Source: Lentihominibacter faecis
Lineage (GTDB): Bacteria; Bacillota; Clostridia; Peptostreptococcales; Anaerovoracaceae
DNA length: 22,407 nt
Reading direction: 5' to 3'
Assembly: GCF_014306095.1 (NCBI RefSeq)
Contig: NZ_JACRWC010000107.1
Location: 1 to 22,407 of the forward strand
Part shown: positions 1 to 7,193 of the stretch, piece after piece
Numbering within the stretch: the first letter of the stretch is position 1
Layout of the letters: every line of letters begins with the position of its first letter
Translations under genes and position numbers: made by a program
Notes under the pieces: generated by a model
Told to the model about the DNA's origin: nothing
Seen by the model: only the letters and a program-made list of their open reading frames with translations
Database searches by the model: none

Positions 1-25
1 GCTCGGAGATGTGTATAAGAGACAG
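1..25. other. Nextera transposase adapter remnant (artefact)
   Basis: The first 25 bases match, from memory, the 3' end of the Illumina Nextera read-2 adapter: GCTCGG followed by the 19-base mosaic end AGATGTGTATAAGAGACAG. They interrupt argJ exactly where its conserved reading frame should continue (the family continues with a VDGDTST-like stretch). This is untrimmed library sequence, not genome, and it marks the window start as a contig end. Confidence 0.95.
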
Positions 26-684
26 ACACAGATCTGATTGTAGCTTGTTTTCACGTCTGCTTTAAGAGCCTTGTCCAGCATTTCCGGAGAAACAGCCGCA
101 TCTGTTGTGATAAACGAAAGCATGGTTGCCATATTAGGATCGATCATCCCGCTTCCCTTGGCTATCCCTCCGATATAACAGGTCTTCCCGTCGATCTCAA
201 ATTCCACCGCAATGGATTTCGGTATCGTATCTGTCGTCATAATAGCTTCTGCCGCTTCCTGTCCACCATTGTAGCTGACTTTCTCCGCCAGTTTCGGCAC
301 ACCGTATTCAAACGGTTTTATAGAAAGCTCCTGGCCGATGACCCCGGTAGAACACACGATGATATCTTCCGCTGCCAGCCCCAGTGCGCTGCCTGTGATC
401 TCACATGTTTTTTCAGCGATCTCCACACCATTTGGCGCACAGGTATTGGCATTCCCGCTATTACAGATCACAGCCTGAGCAGTTCCGTTGATCAGATGCT
501 CCCGCGTCACCGCCAGCGGTGCTCCCTTCACCTTGTTCGTCGTATACACCGCCGCCGCACTGCACATGGTGTCGCTGACGATCATAGCCAGATCTTTTTT
601 CGTGCTCCCGGCTTTAATGCCACAGTTCATGCCTCCTGCACGAAACCCCTTCGCGCTGCAGACACCTCCATCAATATACTTCAT
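26..684 (-). CDS. argJ: ArgJ, bifunctional ornithine acetyltransferase / N-acetylglutamate synthase (3' end missing)
   Basis: ArgJ moves the acetyl group from N-acetylornithine to glutamate, so it recycles acetyl in the arginine pathway; many family members also use acetyl-CoA. Translating the minus strand from the ATG at 684-682 gives MKYIDGGVCSAKGFRAGG, then a VICNSGNANTCAP block, a CSTGVIGQ block and the autocleavage region KGSGMIDPNMATMLSF. In that last block the Thr of MATML is the family's self-cleavage site and N-terminal nucleophile of the beta chain. About 219 residues are visible of a family length near 400; the C-terminal half is lost at the contig end, where adapter sequence takes over. 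The ATG abuts the argC stop codon with no gap, so the two are surely cotranscribed and probably translationally coupled. Not listed as a long open frame because it runs off the edge. Confidence 0.95.
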
Positions 685-1623
685 CTATAACAACCCCTTT
701 CCTTCATCAAGTCCAAGCATGATATTCATATTCTGGATGGCAGCACCGGATGCTCCCTTGCCAAGATTGTCGTATGTGGCTACCAGCAGGATATGATCAT
801 CATTCCCACTTACAGCGATCTCAAGGCGATTTGTCCCCGCCAGTCGATTCGCTGCAATAAATCCATTGTCATCCATCTCATCTGTCACGCTGACCAGAAC
901 CTGATCTGCATAATGATCCTTCATCGCCTTCTTTACCGCTGCGATCCCTCCGCAGATCCCCGTCACAGGAACGGTCACTTCCATTCCACTGTAGTAATCC
1001 GCTACGACCGGCATGAACGCAGGAGCCTGTGTCAGTCCTGTCGCTGCCTTGATTTCCGGAAGATGTTTATGCATCTGCGAAATGCCGTACTGCCGCGGAC
1101 TCTTAAGAGGATCTTTTGCAGGATCCAGCCCGTCTCTCTCCTCCGCTTCATACTGCGCGATCATCTTCTTACCGCCGCCGCTGTAACCCGTCAGGGAAAA
1201 TGCCGCCACCGGATAATCTTTCGGTAAAAGACCAGCCGCAAGAAGCGGTCTTGTGAGCAGGATCACGCCTGTCGCATGGCATCCCGGTACGGCTACGCGA
1301 TTACTTTCTTTGATTTTATCTCTCTGTGTGCTGCAAAGCTCCGGCATGCCGTACACCCATTCCGGATCTGTACGATGAGCCGTAGATGTGTCCAGGATCC
1401 GGCAATCCTTCGGCGCCGCTTCTGCGATCTCCTTTGCAGCCGCATCCGGCAGACAAAGGAATGAAATGTCCGCCTGTCTGATCAGTGCCAGACGCGCCTC
1501 CATATCTTTTCTCTTTGCTTCCTCGATTTTTAATACCTGTATATCCTCTCTTTTCTGAAAGTACTGATGTATTTTCAGCCCCGTGGTACCTTCTGCTCCA
1601 TCGATAAAAACGTTGTATTTCAT
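685..1623 (-). CDS. argC: ArgC, N-acetyl-gamma-glutamyl-phosphate reductase (type 2)
   Basis: ArgC is an NADPH-dependent reductase that turns N-acetylglutamyl phosphate into the semialdehyde in cytoplasmic arginine synthesis. The 312-residue product starts MKYNVFIDGAEGTTG, the nucleotide-binding start of the shorter type 2 ArgC family (about 310 residues), and carries the catalytic cysteine C115 in VPGCHATG. A YSGGGKK segment and a MHKHLPEI segment with the conserved His follow. The open frame runs 27 codons further upstream, but the ATG at 1623 has a GGGAGG ribosome site 5 bases away and matches the family N-terminus. It is first in an argCJ operon, with a good promoter and an ArgR-like site upstream. 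Nothing looks damaged. Confidence 0.95.
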   Translation of the reverse strand: MKYNVFIDGAEGTTGLKIHQYFQKREDIQVLKIEEAKRKDMEARLALIRQADISFLCLPDAAAKEIAEAAPKDCRILDTSTAHRTDPEWVYGMPELCSTQRDKIKESNRVAVPGCHATGVILLTRPLLAAGLLPKDYPVAAFSLTGYSGGGKKMIAQYEAEERDGLDPAKDPLKSPRQYGISQMHKHLPEIKAATGLTQAPAFMPVVADYYSGMEVTVPVTGICGGIAAVKKAMKDHYADQVLVSVTDEMDDNGFIAANRLAGTNRLEIAVSGNDDHILLVATYDNLGKGASGAAIQNMNIMLGLDEGKGLL

Positions 1624-1638
1624 AGCATCCTCCCGCTG

Positions 1639-1652
1639 TGCATATTTATTCA
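1639..1652 (-). promoter_or_regulatory. ARG box-like operator for argCJ
   Basis: On the minus strand this reads TGAATAAATATGCA. The ArgR/AhrC consensus is TGAAT-N4-ATTCA; the left half is perfect and the right half differs at one base. It lies just downstream of the -10 element, where repressor binding would block transcription when arginine is plentiful. A single box is weaker evidence than the usual pair. Confidence 0.55.
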
Positions 1653-1663
1653 GATAATGTATA

Positions 1664-1692
1664 ATAATACAACAGTTGCTTGAGGATTTCAA
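1664..1692 (-). promoter_or_regulatory. Sigma-A promoter of argCJ
   Basis: Minus-strand -35 TTGAAA (1692-1687), 17-base spacer, -10 TATTAT (1669-1664). It sits about 40 bases upstream of the argC start codon and immediately upstream of the ARG-like box. Confidence 0.75.
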
Positions 1693-1715
1693 GACGTTTT
1701 GCAAAATAAATTGTG

Positions 1716-1754
1716 AAAAATCCCCGAAAAATCGTTCTTTTTTCGGGGATTTTA
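1716..1754. terminator. Intrinsic terminator between sigE and argC
   Basis: A perfect inverted repeat (AAAATCCCCGAAAAA pairing with TTTTTTCGGGGATTTT) has a short loop and A/T runs at the ends of both arms. It starts about 8 bases past the sigE stop, so it ends the spoIIGA-sigE transcript and insulates argC. Confidence 0.9.
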
Positions 1755-1761
1755 CTGAAAG

Positions 1762-2481
1762 CTATCCTAGTTTTCGAATTTCACTCTGCAGCCTGCCTAT
1801 GATCTTCTTTTCCAGCCTGGAAATATACGACTGCGAAATTCCCATACGCTCCGCCACTTCCTTTTGCGTCATCTCCCTGCTGCCCGCAAGCCCGAAGCGC
1901 ATCTCCACGATCTCCCGCTCTCTGCCGGAGAGCTTTTCCATCGCACATCCCAGAAGCCTTCGGTTCACTTCCTCCTCCAGATGCCCGTAAACTTCGTCCG
2001 TCTCCGTCCCCAGAATATCGGAAAGCAGCAGTTCATTTCCATCCCAGTCAACATTCAGTGGTTCATCCAGGGAAACTTCACCTTTCGTTTTGCTCGTTCG
2101 CCTCAGATACATAAGGATCTCATTCTCGATGCACCTGGACGCATAAGTCGCCAGTTTGATGTTTTTTTCGATCTTAAACGTGTTCACTGCCTTGATCAGC
2201 CCGATCGTCCCTATGGAGATCAGATCCTCAACATTGATCCCCGCGCTTTCGAACTTTCTGGCAATGTACACGACCAGCCTGAGATTATGCTCGATCAAAA
2301 GATCTCTGGCCTTCTTGCTGCCTCCCATGAACGCCCGCACCGCCTGCTGCTCTTCTTCTGCTGAAAGCGGCGGCGGCAGCGTATCACTGCCGCCTATGTA
2401 AAAAAGTCCGTTTTTCCCTTTTCTCTTTTTATTGCAGATAAACGCTTTCCACTTTTCCAGCAAAACCTTCCAGTAACTCAT
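1762..2481 (-). CDS. sigE: Sporulation sigma factor SigE (pro-sigma-E)
   Basis: Sigma-E is the early mother-cell sigma factor of endospore formation. The 239-residue product has an N-terminal pro-sequence with a hydrophobic/basic stretch ([20 protein letters not shown]) followed by [13 protein letters not shown], very close to the B. subtilis pro-sigma-E processing region. Region 2 follows ([38 protein letters not shown]), and a region 4 helix-turn-helix closes it ([23 protein letters not shown]). The frame is open 7 codons further to a GTG, but the ATG at 2481 has a GGGGGA ribosome site about 7 bases upstream and gives the right family N-terminus. It lies 21 bases after spoIIGA, whose protease activates it. 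sigG, often next door in Firmicutes, is absent; a terminator follows instead. Confidence 0.95.
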   Translation of the reverse strand: MSYWKVLLEKWKAFICNKKRKGKNGLFYIGGSDTLPPPLSAEEEQQAVRAFMGGSKKARDLLIEHNLRLVVYIARKFESAGINVEDLISIGTIGLIKAVNTFKIEKNIKLATYASRCIENEILMYLRRTSKTKGEVSLDEPLNVDWDGNELLLSDILGTETDEVYGHLEEEVNRRLLGCAMEKLSGREREIVEMRFGLAGSREMTQKEVAERMGISQSYISRLEKKIIGRLQSEIRKLG

Positions 2482-2502
2482 TTCTCTTCCCCCTTTTCTC
2501 AC

Positions 2503-3339
2503 TCATCGCTGCACCATGTCCCGCGACAACAATACGCAAGGCTCTTCTGTTTCTGCAAAGGCTCCGCCCGCCACCTTCAGCTCTTCTCCTGCTCCCGCCA
2601 GAAAAGCACCACAGCAGCGAGTGTTGGCGAATTCAAGAAAATCCGTTCGTACAGCAGGCAGAAGTCCGGATCCACCTACCGCAGAATACGGGATCATGCG
2701 AAACCTGTCAGCAGTGATCACGCCTTCCTCCTTCAGCTTTTGCCAGAGCAGAGAAGATGCCACGGCAACACTTTTCCCACTGACAGGATCACGCAAACCG
2801 TTACCGGTATCCAGAAAAGCCTCTATCGTCTGTTCCCAGCTTCCGATCCTGATCTTTACAGAAAACACATGCTCCCGGTAAAACTTCATCCGGTCCACAA
2901 AAGCGAGGATCCGCCTGACTGCGAAAACCGATGCTCCCAGAAACAAAGCCAGCACTCCCGCCTTTAAATCACCGGTGTAGATCCCGCCCGGCGCATACAT
3001 ACCCGTATGACCAAAGGCGAGCAGCAAAGCCATAGTCATTCCTCCCAGAAAGCAGGTCAGCGCTGCAAAGGCCGCCGCCCGCAGCAGCACGCCCCGGCGT
3101 CCAAATACCACCAGACACACCAGCACCGCAAACGCCCCTTCCAAAGCAATATTCCAGGGCATCCCCACCGGCAGAAACAGCACGAAGGCGATCCCTCCGC
3201 ACATCATGCTCCCGCACACAAACCGCAGCAGCCGCTTTTTCCTATGAAGATCCACACGAAAGATCACCGCCGTCAGATACAGAAGCACACTGCCCGTTAT
3301 GAAATTTTCCACAAAAAGGATATCTCCATATACGATCAA
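2503..3339 (-). CDS. spoIIGA: SpoIIGA, pro-sigma-E processing aspartic protease
   Basis: SpoIIGA is a septum membrane protease that removes the pro-sequence of sigma-E after a signal from the forespore. The 278-residue product has roughly five hydrophobic segments in residues 1-150 (for example FITGSVLLYLTAVIF and GVLALFLGASVFAV). A soluble aspartic protease domain then carries the DTGNGLRDP active-site motif, followed by IPYSAVGGSGLLPAVR, the usual family block. The start is TTG at 3339: no ATG lies nearby and MIVYGDILFVENF matches the family N-terminus; a G-rich stretch upstream could serve as ribosome site. It is followed closely by sigE. It is compositionally GC-rich with many Ala/Gly codons, but I see no frameshift. 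Confidence 0.92.
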   Translation of the reverse strand: MIVYGDILFVENFITGSVLLYLTAVIFRVDLHRKKRLLRFVCGSMMCGGIAFVLFLPVGMPWNIALEGAFAVLVCLVVFGRRGVLLRAAAFAALTCFLGGMTMALLLAFGHTGMYAPGGIYTGDLKAGVLALFLGASVFAVRRILAFVDRMKFYREHVFSVKIRIGSWEQTIEAFLDTGNGLRDPVSGKSVAVASSLLWQKLKEEGVITADRFRMIPYSAVGGSGLLPAVRTDFLEFANTRCCGAFLAGAGEELKVAGGAFAETEEPCVLLSRDMVQR

Positions 3340-3381
3340 CCCTGCGCACCCCCGCCATCATTTCAGCATATGATACCAGGG

Positions 3382-3415
3382 ATTATACACCTGCCGGCAC
3401 GCACAATCTGTCGAA
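3382..3415 (-). promoter_or_regulatory. Spo0A-controlled spoIIG promoter
   Basis: On the minus strand TTCGACA (3415-3409) is the exact complement of the Spo0A box TGTCGAA. It overlaps a -35-like TCGACA, followed by a 21-base spacer and a perfect -10 TATAAT (3387-3382). The B. subtilis spoIIG promoter is known for an over-long spacer (22 bases) with Spo0A bound at the -35 region, so the geometry agrees. The start codon lies about 40 bases downstream. Confidence 0.75.
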
Positions 3416-3449
3416 TCCCGCACCCTTCCCTTTCATAAAATCCGCAGGA

Positions 3450-3485
3450 TAAAAAAATAAGACCCCGGGATTTCCGAAGTCTTAT
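3450..3485 (-). terminator. Terminator of infC-rpmI-rplT
   Basis: On the minus strand ATAAGAC and GTCTTAT form a 7-bp stem, helped by inner GG/CC pairs, and are followed by a run of seven T. It lies 30 bases past the rplT stop and separates the ribosomal operon from the spoIIG promoter. Confidence 0.8.
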
Positions 3486-3514
3486 GTTTCACAGTTTTTA
3501 TTTCGCCAGTAAGC

Positions 3515-3868
3515 CTAGAGAGCCTTCTTAGCAGTTTCACACAGCTGTGCGAATGCAGCAGGATCGTGGATAGCCAGTTCGGACAGCATCTTTCTGTTGA
3601 TATCGATGCTGGATTTCTTCAGGCCGTCGATCAGTCTGCTGTAGGAGATATCGTTCATTCTTGCAGCAGCGTTGATTCTTGCGATCCACAGTTTTCTGTA
3701 GTCTCTCTTCTTATTCTTTCTGCCTACGTATGCGGAACGAAGAGCTCTCATCGTAGCCGGCTTAGCAGCTCTGAATGTCTTGCTCTTGGCACCGTAGTAG
3801 CCTTTCGCCATCTTTAAAACTTTTTTATGTCTCTTATGTGCGTTTACACCTTTTTTTACTCTTGCCAT
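3515..3868 (-). CDS. rplT: Ribosomal protein bL20
   Basis: L20 binds 23S rRNA early in large-subunit assembly and, in Firmicutes, also binds the infC leader to repress its own operon. The 117-residue product has the expected length and sequence: [16 protein letters not shown], then [16 protein letters not shown] and [17 protein letters not shown] good AGGAGG ribosome site precedes the ATG. It is last in the infC-rpmI-rplT operon, 13 bases after rpmI, with a terminator downstream. Confidence 0.98.
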   Translation of the reverse strand: MARVKKGVNAHKRHKKVLKMAKGYYGAKSKTFRAAKPATMRALRSAYVGRKNKKRDYRKLWIARINAAARMNDISYSRLIDGLKKSSIDINRKMLSELAIHDPAAFAQLCETAKKAL

Positions 3869-3881
3869 TATTCGACCCTCC

Positions 3882-4082
3882 TTACTTGCTCAATACTGCC
3901 TTAATTCTCTTCAGATCTGCGCTTGTTAATGTTGTAGCCTTTCTGAGGCCTCTCTTTCTCTTCTGGCTCTTTTTCGTAAGAATGTGGCTCTTATATGCTT
4001 TATTTCTCTTTACTTTTCCGGAACCTGTTATTTTGAATCTTTTGCATGCGCCTCTGTGAGACTTCATTTTCTGCTTTGCCAT
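3882..4082 (-). CDS. rpmI: Ribosomal protein bL35
   Basis: L35 is a small structural protein of the 50S subunit. The product is 66 residues and strongly basic, with the family start [17 protein letters not shown], a central [18 protein letters not shown] and the C-terminal KRIKAVL. The AGGAGG site upstream is strong. It lies between infC and rplT, the conserved order in nearly all Firmicutes. Confidence 0.98.
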   Translation of the reverse strand: MAKQKMKSHRGACKRFKITGSGKVKRNKAYKSHILTKKSQKRKRGLRKATTLTSADLKRIKAVLSK

Positions 4083-4122
4083 GGTGTTTTCCTCCTGTTT
4101 TTATATTAATAATGCTTAATAC

Positions 4123-4638
4123 TTACTTATCCGATTTCGGTGTAAGGATCATCGTCAGGCTTCTGCCTTCGAAATTAGGCTTTTTATCGATATCGCCCAC
4201 TTCCGAAACAGCTTCGGCAAATTTGTTCATTACTTCCATGCCGCGCGCCACATAATCCTTCTCTCTTCCGCGGAAACGCAGGCTGACCTTCAGCTTGTCT
4301 CCATCTTTCAAGAATTTTGCTCCCGTCTTCGCCTTCACCATGATGTCATGGTCCTCGATAAATGTAGACAGACGGATTTCTTTTACCTGAGTGGTTTTCT
4401 GCTTTTTCTTGGCTTCTTTTTCTTTTTTCTGAAGCTCATATTTGTACTTCCCGTAATCCAGGATCTTGCAGACCGGCGGATTTGCCTTCGGTGAAATGCA
4501 GACCAGATCCAGCCGTTTCTCTTCGGACAGCGCCAGCGCTTCCTCACGGCTCATGATACCTAACTGCGTACCGTCTGCAGCGATAACTCTCAGTTCCTTT
4601 GCACGAATTTCTTCGTTTATCATAGCTTCTCTGCTAAT
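4123..4638 (-). CDS. infC: Translation initiation factor IF-3, probable ATT start
   Basis: IF-3 keeps 30S subunits free and checks start codon choice. The product contains the N-terminal domain (INEEIRAKELRVI, LGIMSREEAL, PPVCKILDYGKYKYE), a Lys-rich linker, and the C-terminal domain (KEIRLSTFIEDHD, KVSLRFRGRE, GRSLTMILTPK). The start needs care. An ATG exists at 4623, but the only strong ribosome site (GGAGG) lies 24 bases from it. Fifteen bases upstream of the ATG, in frame at 4638-4636, is ATT, exactly 9 bases from that GGAGG. ATT is the well-known rare start of infC in E. coli and other bacteria, used by IF-3 for self-control, so I choose it (171 residues, starting I/M-SREAMINEEIR). Confidence 0.9.
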   Translation of the reverse strand: MSREAMINEEIRAKELRVIAADGTQLGIMSREEALALSEEKRLDLVCISPKANPPVCKILDYGKYKYELQKKEKEAKKKQKTTQVKEIRLSTFIEDHDIMVKAKTGAKFLKDGDKLKVSLRFRGREKDYVARGMEVMNKFAEAVSEVGDIDKKPNFEGRSLTMILTPKSDK

Positions 4639-4826
4639 TTCCTTACACCTCCAAAAATAATAAAAGGCGGATTCAACGATCCGCCTCTGTACACTCACAC
4701 ATTTCATCTGTCGTTTCCGCATGATCTGCCTGAACGACCTTCCGCCTTTTCGGAAAAATGTTTCGTATTGTACCCGGGTAGCCGCAGCCTCCAGGTGAGA
4801 AGCGGATTACTTCTTCTTTGCTACTT
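4639..4826 (-). promoter_or_regulatory. infC operon leader, probable L20-type autoregulatory leader
   Basis: About 190 bases of untranslated leader lie between the promoter and infC. It contains several short complementary segments and ends in an intrinsic terminator before the ribosome site. Position and architecture fit the Firmicute L20 leader, where L20 binding favours the terminator. I infer the type from position and the terminator, not from a covariance-model match. Confidence 0.6.
4653..4687 (-). terminator. Attenuator hairpin upstream of infC
   Basis: Minus strand: GGCGGAT, a 6-base loop, ATCCGCC, then TTTTATTATTTTT. This is a strong intrinsic terminator placed only about 15 bases before the start codon of an essential gene, so it must be conditionally avoided. 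That marks it as an attenuator of the leader. Confidence 0.85.
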
Positions 4827-4830
4827 GAGT

Positions 4831-4859
4831 AGAATACCATAATTCCTCGCTGTGCGCAA
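4831..4859 (-). promoter_or_regulatory. Promoter of the infC operon
   Basis: Minus strand -35 TTGCGC (4859-4854), 17-base spacer, -10 TATTCT (4836-4831). It lies at the upstream end of the leader. Confidence 0.6.
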
Positions 4860-4868
4860 GCAGTTTCT

Positions 4869-4952
4869 TCTGTTTTGATGTGATTTTTTTGCAAAGCTTT
4901 TGCGATTTTTTTGCAGATTTCTGCAAAGTTTTCGCAGAGCGCTTTGCAGGAT
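4869..4952. repeat. Clustered GCAAAG inverted repeats between trxA and infC leader
   Basis: Short complementary words recur: GCAAAGC/GCTTTGC, CTGCAAAG/CTTTGCAG and GCAAAAGC/GCTTTTGC. GATTTTTTTGCA occurs twice as a direct repeat. Several alternative hairpins can form; the T runs are on the plus strand, opposite to what a trxA terminator would need. The likely role is loose 3'-end structure for trxA, but I cannot assign it. Confidence 0.5.
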
Positions 4953-5264
4953 CTAAAGTCCAAGGAGCTGCTTCAGTTCCTCCTTCGAGCGAAGCCCCAC
5001 AAGCTTGTCCGCTTCTTTTCCGTCTTTAAACAGCATGAGCGTTGGTATGCTGGTAATGCCGAACTTGAGAGCCAGCATCTGTTCTTCATCTACGTTGACC
5101 TTGCCGATCTTTATGGCATCTGTCTCCGCTGCGATCTCATCCAGCACAGGACCCTGCATCCGGCACGGTCCGCACCATGTAGCCCAGAAATCGATGAGTA
5201 CCGGCTTTCTGGATTCTAATACTTCCGCTTCAAAATTATCCTTTGTTATCGTAATGATATTCAT
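4953..5264 (-). CDS. trxA: Thioredoxin
   Basis: Thioredoxin is a small cytoplasmic dithiol reductase for ribonucleotide reductase and oxidised proteins. The 103-residue product has the single thioredoxin fold with the WCGPC active site in FWATWCGPCRM, and the cis-proline loop SIPTLMLFKDG. Length is typical. The ribosome site AAAGGAGG precedes the ATG closely. It is a single-gene transcript with its own promoter, divergent from the sigma-54 activator; no thioredoxin reductase is in the window. Confidence 0.97.
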   Translation of the reverse strand: MNIITITKDNFEAEVLESRKPVLIDFWATWCGPCRMQGPVLDEIAAETDAIKIGKVNVDEEQMLALKFGITSIPTLMLFKDGKEADKLVGLRSKEELKQLLGL

Positions 5265-5327
5265 TTTTGTCCTCCTTTTGTATAATCTCTTTTCTATCTG
5301 TTTCCTATTATTTCCCTCTTACTTACT

Positions 5328-5355
5328 ATCATACAGATTTATACTGGACTGTCAA
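5328..5355 (-). promoter_or_regulatory. trxA promoter
   Basis: Minus strand -35 TTGACA (5355-5350), 16-base spacer, -10 TATGAT (5333-5328): close to sigma-A consensus, about 60 bases upstream of trxA. Confidence 0.75.
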
Positions 5356-5375
5356 GGTGAAATTTATACATTTTC

Positions 5376-5404
5376 TTGTGAAAATCGATTTTTCCGTGTA
5401 TTAT
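5376..5404 (+). promoter_or_regulatory. Promoter of the sigma-54 activator gene
   Basis: Plus strand -35 TTGTGA, 17-base spacer, -10 TATTAT, with the start codon 27 bases downstream of the -10. It is an ordinary sigma-A type promoter, so the activator itself is made without sigma-54. Confidence 0.65.
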
Positions 5405-5430
5405 ATATAAAGGTAAGAAAAGGAGACACT

Positions 5431-6816
5431 ATGGCTTACAATATTATGGAGACAATCAAACTGCACGATCTGCTGCCCATCCTTGACGGGGTCAGCGATG
5501 CAGTCTTTATCGATGACGGTGCCGGACATTGCGTGTGGTGCAACAGCGCCTGCGAGGAACTCTACCAGATCTCTTCCTCCGGCACTCGCGGAAAACATGT
5601 GAAGGATCTTGAGAAAATGGGGATATTTGCCCCTTCCGTTACTCGCAGAGTCCTGGAAGAAAACCGCGAGATCACCATTATCCACGAAAATAAAAACGGC
5701 AAGAAACTGCTGACGACCGGGACCCCTGTCTATAACAGCAAGCAGGAGATCTCACTGATCATCACAGTTTCCCGCGATATCACCCAGCTGACATCAAAAC
5801 AGGATCCGTCGGATGCCGATGCCGGTACTGTCCTTCCCCTCAACGACATAGACGGGATCGAAGCACCGGGCGGAGATATTATTTCCAGCAGCCAGAGCAT
5901 GCATAACGTCATGACTCTGACCAAAAGACTGGCTTCCGTCAACACGACTGTTTTGATCACCGGAGAATCCGGCGTCGGCAAAGGTCTGATCGCCAAGCAG
6001 CTTCACGAAGAAGGAAATCGCTGCGAAGGACCTTTCGTAACGGTAAACTGCGGGGCTATCCCGGACAATCTGATCGAATCCGAGCTTTTCGGTTATGCTC
6101 CGGGAGCATTTACAGGATCCAGGTCAGACGGTAAAAAAGGACTCTTTGAAGTGGCGCAGAGCGGAACCATATTCCTGGATGAGATTTCAGAGCTCCCTCT
6201 GAACATGCAGGTCAAACTTCTCCGTGTCATCCAGGAGCGGGAAATCACGCCGGTAGGCGGAGTAAAACCGATCCCCATCGATGTGCGCATCGTCTCCGCC
6301 ACGAACCGCGATCTTCAGGATCTGGTGCGTCAGGATAAATTCCGTGAAGACCTTTACTACCGTCTCAACGTCGTGCCGATCACTGTGCCGCCACTGCGGG
6401 ATCGTCCGGAGGATATCCTGCCTCTGATCCAGAGCAATCTGCACAAGTACAACGAAAATCTGCGGGAACACAAAGTCCTCAGCTCTGAAGCTCTGACGGT
6501 CCTGCTGAAATATCCATGGCCCGGAAACGTGCGGGAGCTTCAGAACATCATCGAGCGACTCATCATCACCACCAACGACGATGTGATCAGCGAAGAGAAC
6601 CTTCCTATTTTCATCAAACAGGAAGCCGAAACGAATGCCAACACAAAGACCGACCTGTCCCTGGCCGCTGCCATGGAAAAAGCAGAACGTGATATTCTTA
6701 GCAATGCTCTGACCAACTATAAATCCACTCGTGCCATTGCCAAAGTGCTGCAGGTCAGTCAGCCTACGATCGTCCGAAAGCTTCATAAATACGGGCTTTC
6801 AGGCTCTGAGCAGTAA
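5431..6816 (+). CDS. PAS domain sigma-54-dependent transcriptional activator
   Basis: This enhancer-binding protein uses ATP to open sigma-54 promoters. The product is 461 residues. An N-terminal PAS domain (about 10-115: LPILDGVSDAVFIDDGAGHCVWCNSA to SRDITQL) replaces the phosphorylated receiver of two-component activators, so it probably senses a small ligand or redox state directly. The AAA+ domain has Walker A GESGVGKG (178-185), the sigma-54 contact loop as GAFTGS (225-230, usual form GAFTGA), Walker B GTIFLDE (245-251) and the RLNVVPITVPPLRDR region. The C-terminus is a Fis/TyrR-like helix-turn-helix (TRAIAKVLQVSQPTIVRKL). The frame is open far upstream, but the ATG at 5431 follows AAAAGGAGA and begins the PAS region. 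It sits directly before three palindromes and a sigma-54 promoter, almost certainly its targets. Confidence 0.95.
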   Translation: MAYNIMETIKLHDLLPILDGVSDAVFIDDGAGHCVWCNSACEELYQISSSGTRGKHVKDLEKMGIFAPSVTRRVLEENREITIIHENKNGKKLLTTGTPVYNSKQEISLIITVSRDITQLTSKQDPSDADAGTVLPLNDIDGIEAPGGDIISSSQSMHNVMTLTKRLASVNTTVLITGESGVGKGLIAKQLHEEGNRCEGPFVTVNCGAIPDNLIESELFGYAPGAFTGSRSDGKKGLFEVAQSGTIFLDEISELPLNMQVKLLRVIQEREITPVGGVKPIPIDVRIVSATNRDLQDLVRQDKFREDLYYRLNVVPITVPPLRDRPEDILPLIQSNLHKYNENLREHKVLSSEALTVLLKYPWPGNVRELQNIIERLIITTNDDVISEENLPIFIKQEAETNANTKTDLSLAAAMEKAERDILSNALTNYKSTRAIAKVLQVSQPTIVRKLHKYGLSGSEQ

Positions 6817-6905
6817 CGCAGGAGCACACGCGTAGATGGTGGGAGCATCGTCTTTTCATAGATCATTAGTCCTAAAAAACGCGGTTTTGTGCGGATTTAG
6901 GGCGC

Positions 6906-6940
6906 GATACATTTCTGTATCAGCGATACATTTCTGTATC
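6906..6940. promoter_or_regulatory. Upstream activator sites 1 and 2
   Basis: Two identical 16-base palindromes, GATACATTTCTGTATC, lie at 6906-6921 and 6925-6940, 19 bases apart start to start, close to two helical turns. They are about 270-290 bases upstream of the sigma-54 promoter, a normal enhancer distance. Nothing else is obvious between the activator stop (6816) and here apart from a weak CCTAAA/TTTAGG hairpin. Confidence 0.85.
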
Positions 6941-6997
6941 ATCTTCTGCAAATCAGTGATTTTAAGGTAAAATGTGCGTTAAATAATACACAAACGA

Positions 6998-7023
6998 ACT
7001 GCGATACATTTCTGTATCGCAGT
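6998..7023. promoter_or_regulatory. Upstream activator site 3 (extended palindrome)
   Basis: A third exact copy of GATACATTTCTGTATC (7003-7018) is embedded in a larger perfect dyad with 11-base arms (ACTGCGATACA and its complement) around TTTC. It starts 78 bases after site 2 and is about 190 bases before the -24 element. The longer symmetry suggests it is the strongest site. The stretch from here to the promoter is AT-rich and otherwise featureless. Confidence 0.85.
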
Positions 7024-7193
7024 TGTGGTATCTGGGAGCTTATCTGGAAAATTCTCCATATCGGTATTTTGTTGTGTATACATTATACTATTTTGTTTTT
7101 TTGGGTTTGACTCGGCTAATTTCAAGGGTTTTGAGCTTTCTTGTTTTTTTCTGCAAAATTTCTTTACAGAAGCGACAACTTTTTTCACATATT

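Noticed and set aside
1762-2502. GTG at 2502 as the sigE start
   Set aside because: It overlaps the region just after the spoIIGA stop without a well-placed ribosome site; the ATG at 2481 has one and matches the family N-terminus.
5005-5430. 142-residue N-terminal extension of the sigma-54 activator
   Set aside because: It runs antisense through trxA and the trxA promoter. The ATG at 5431 has its own ribosome site and promoter and starts at the PAS domain.
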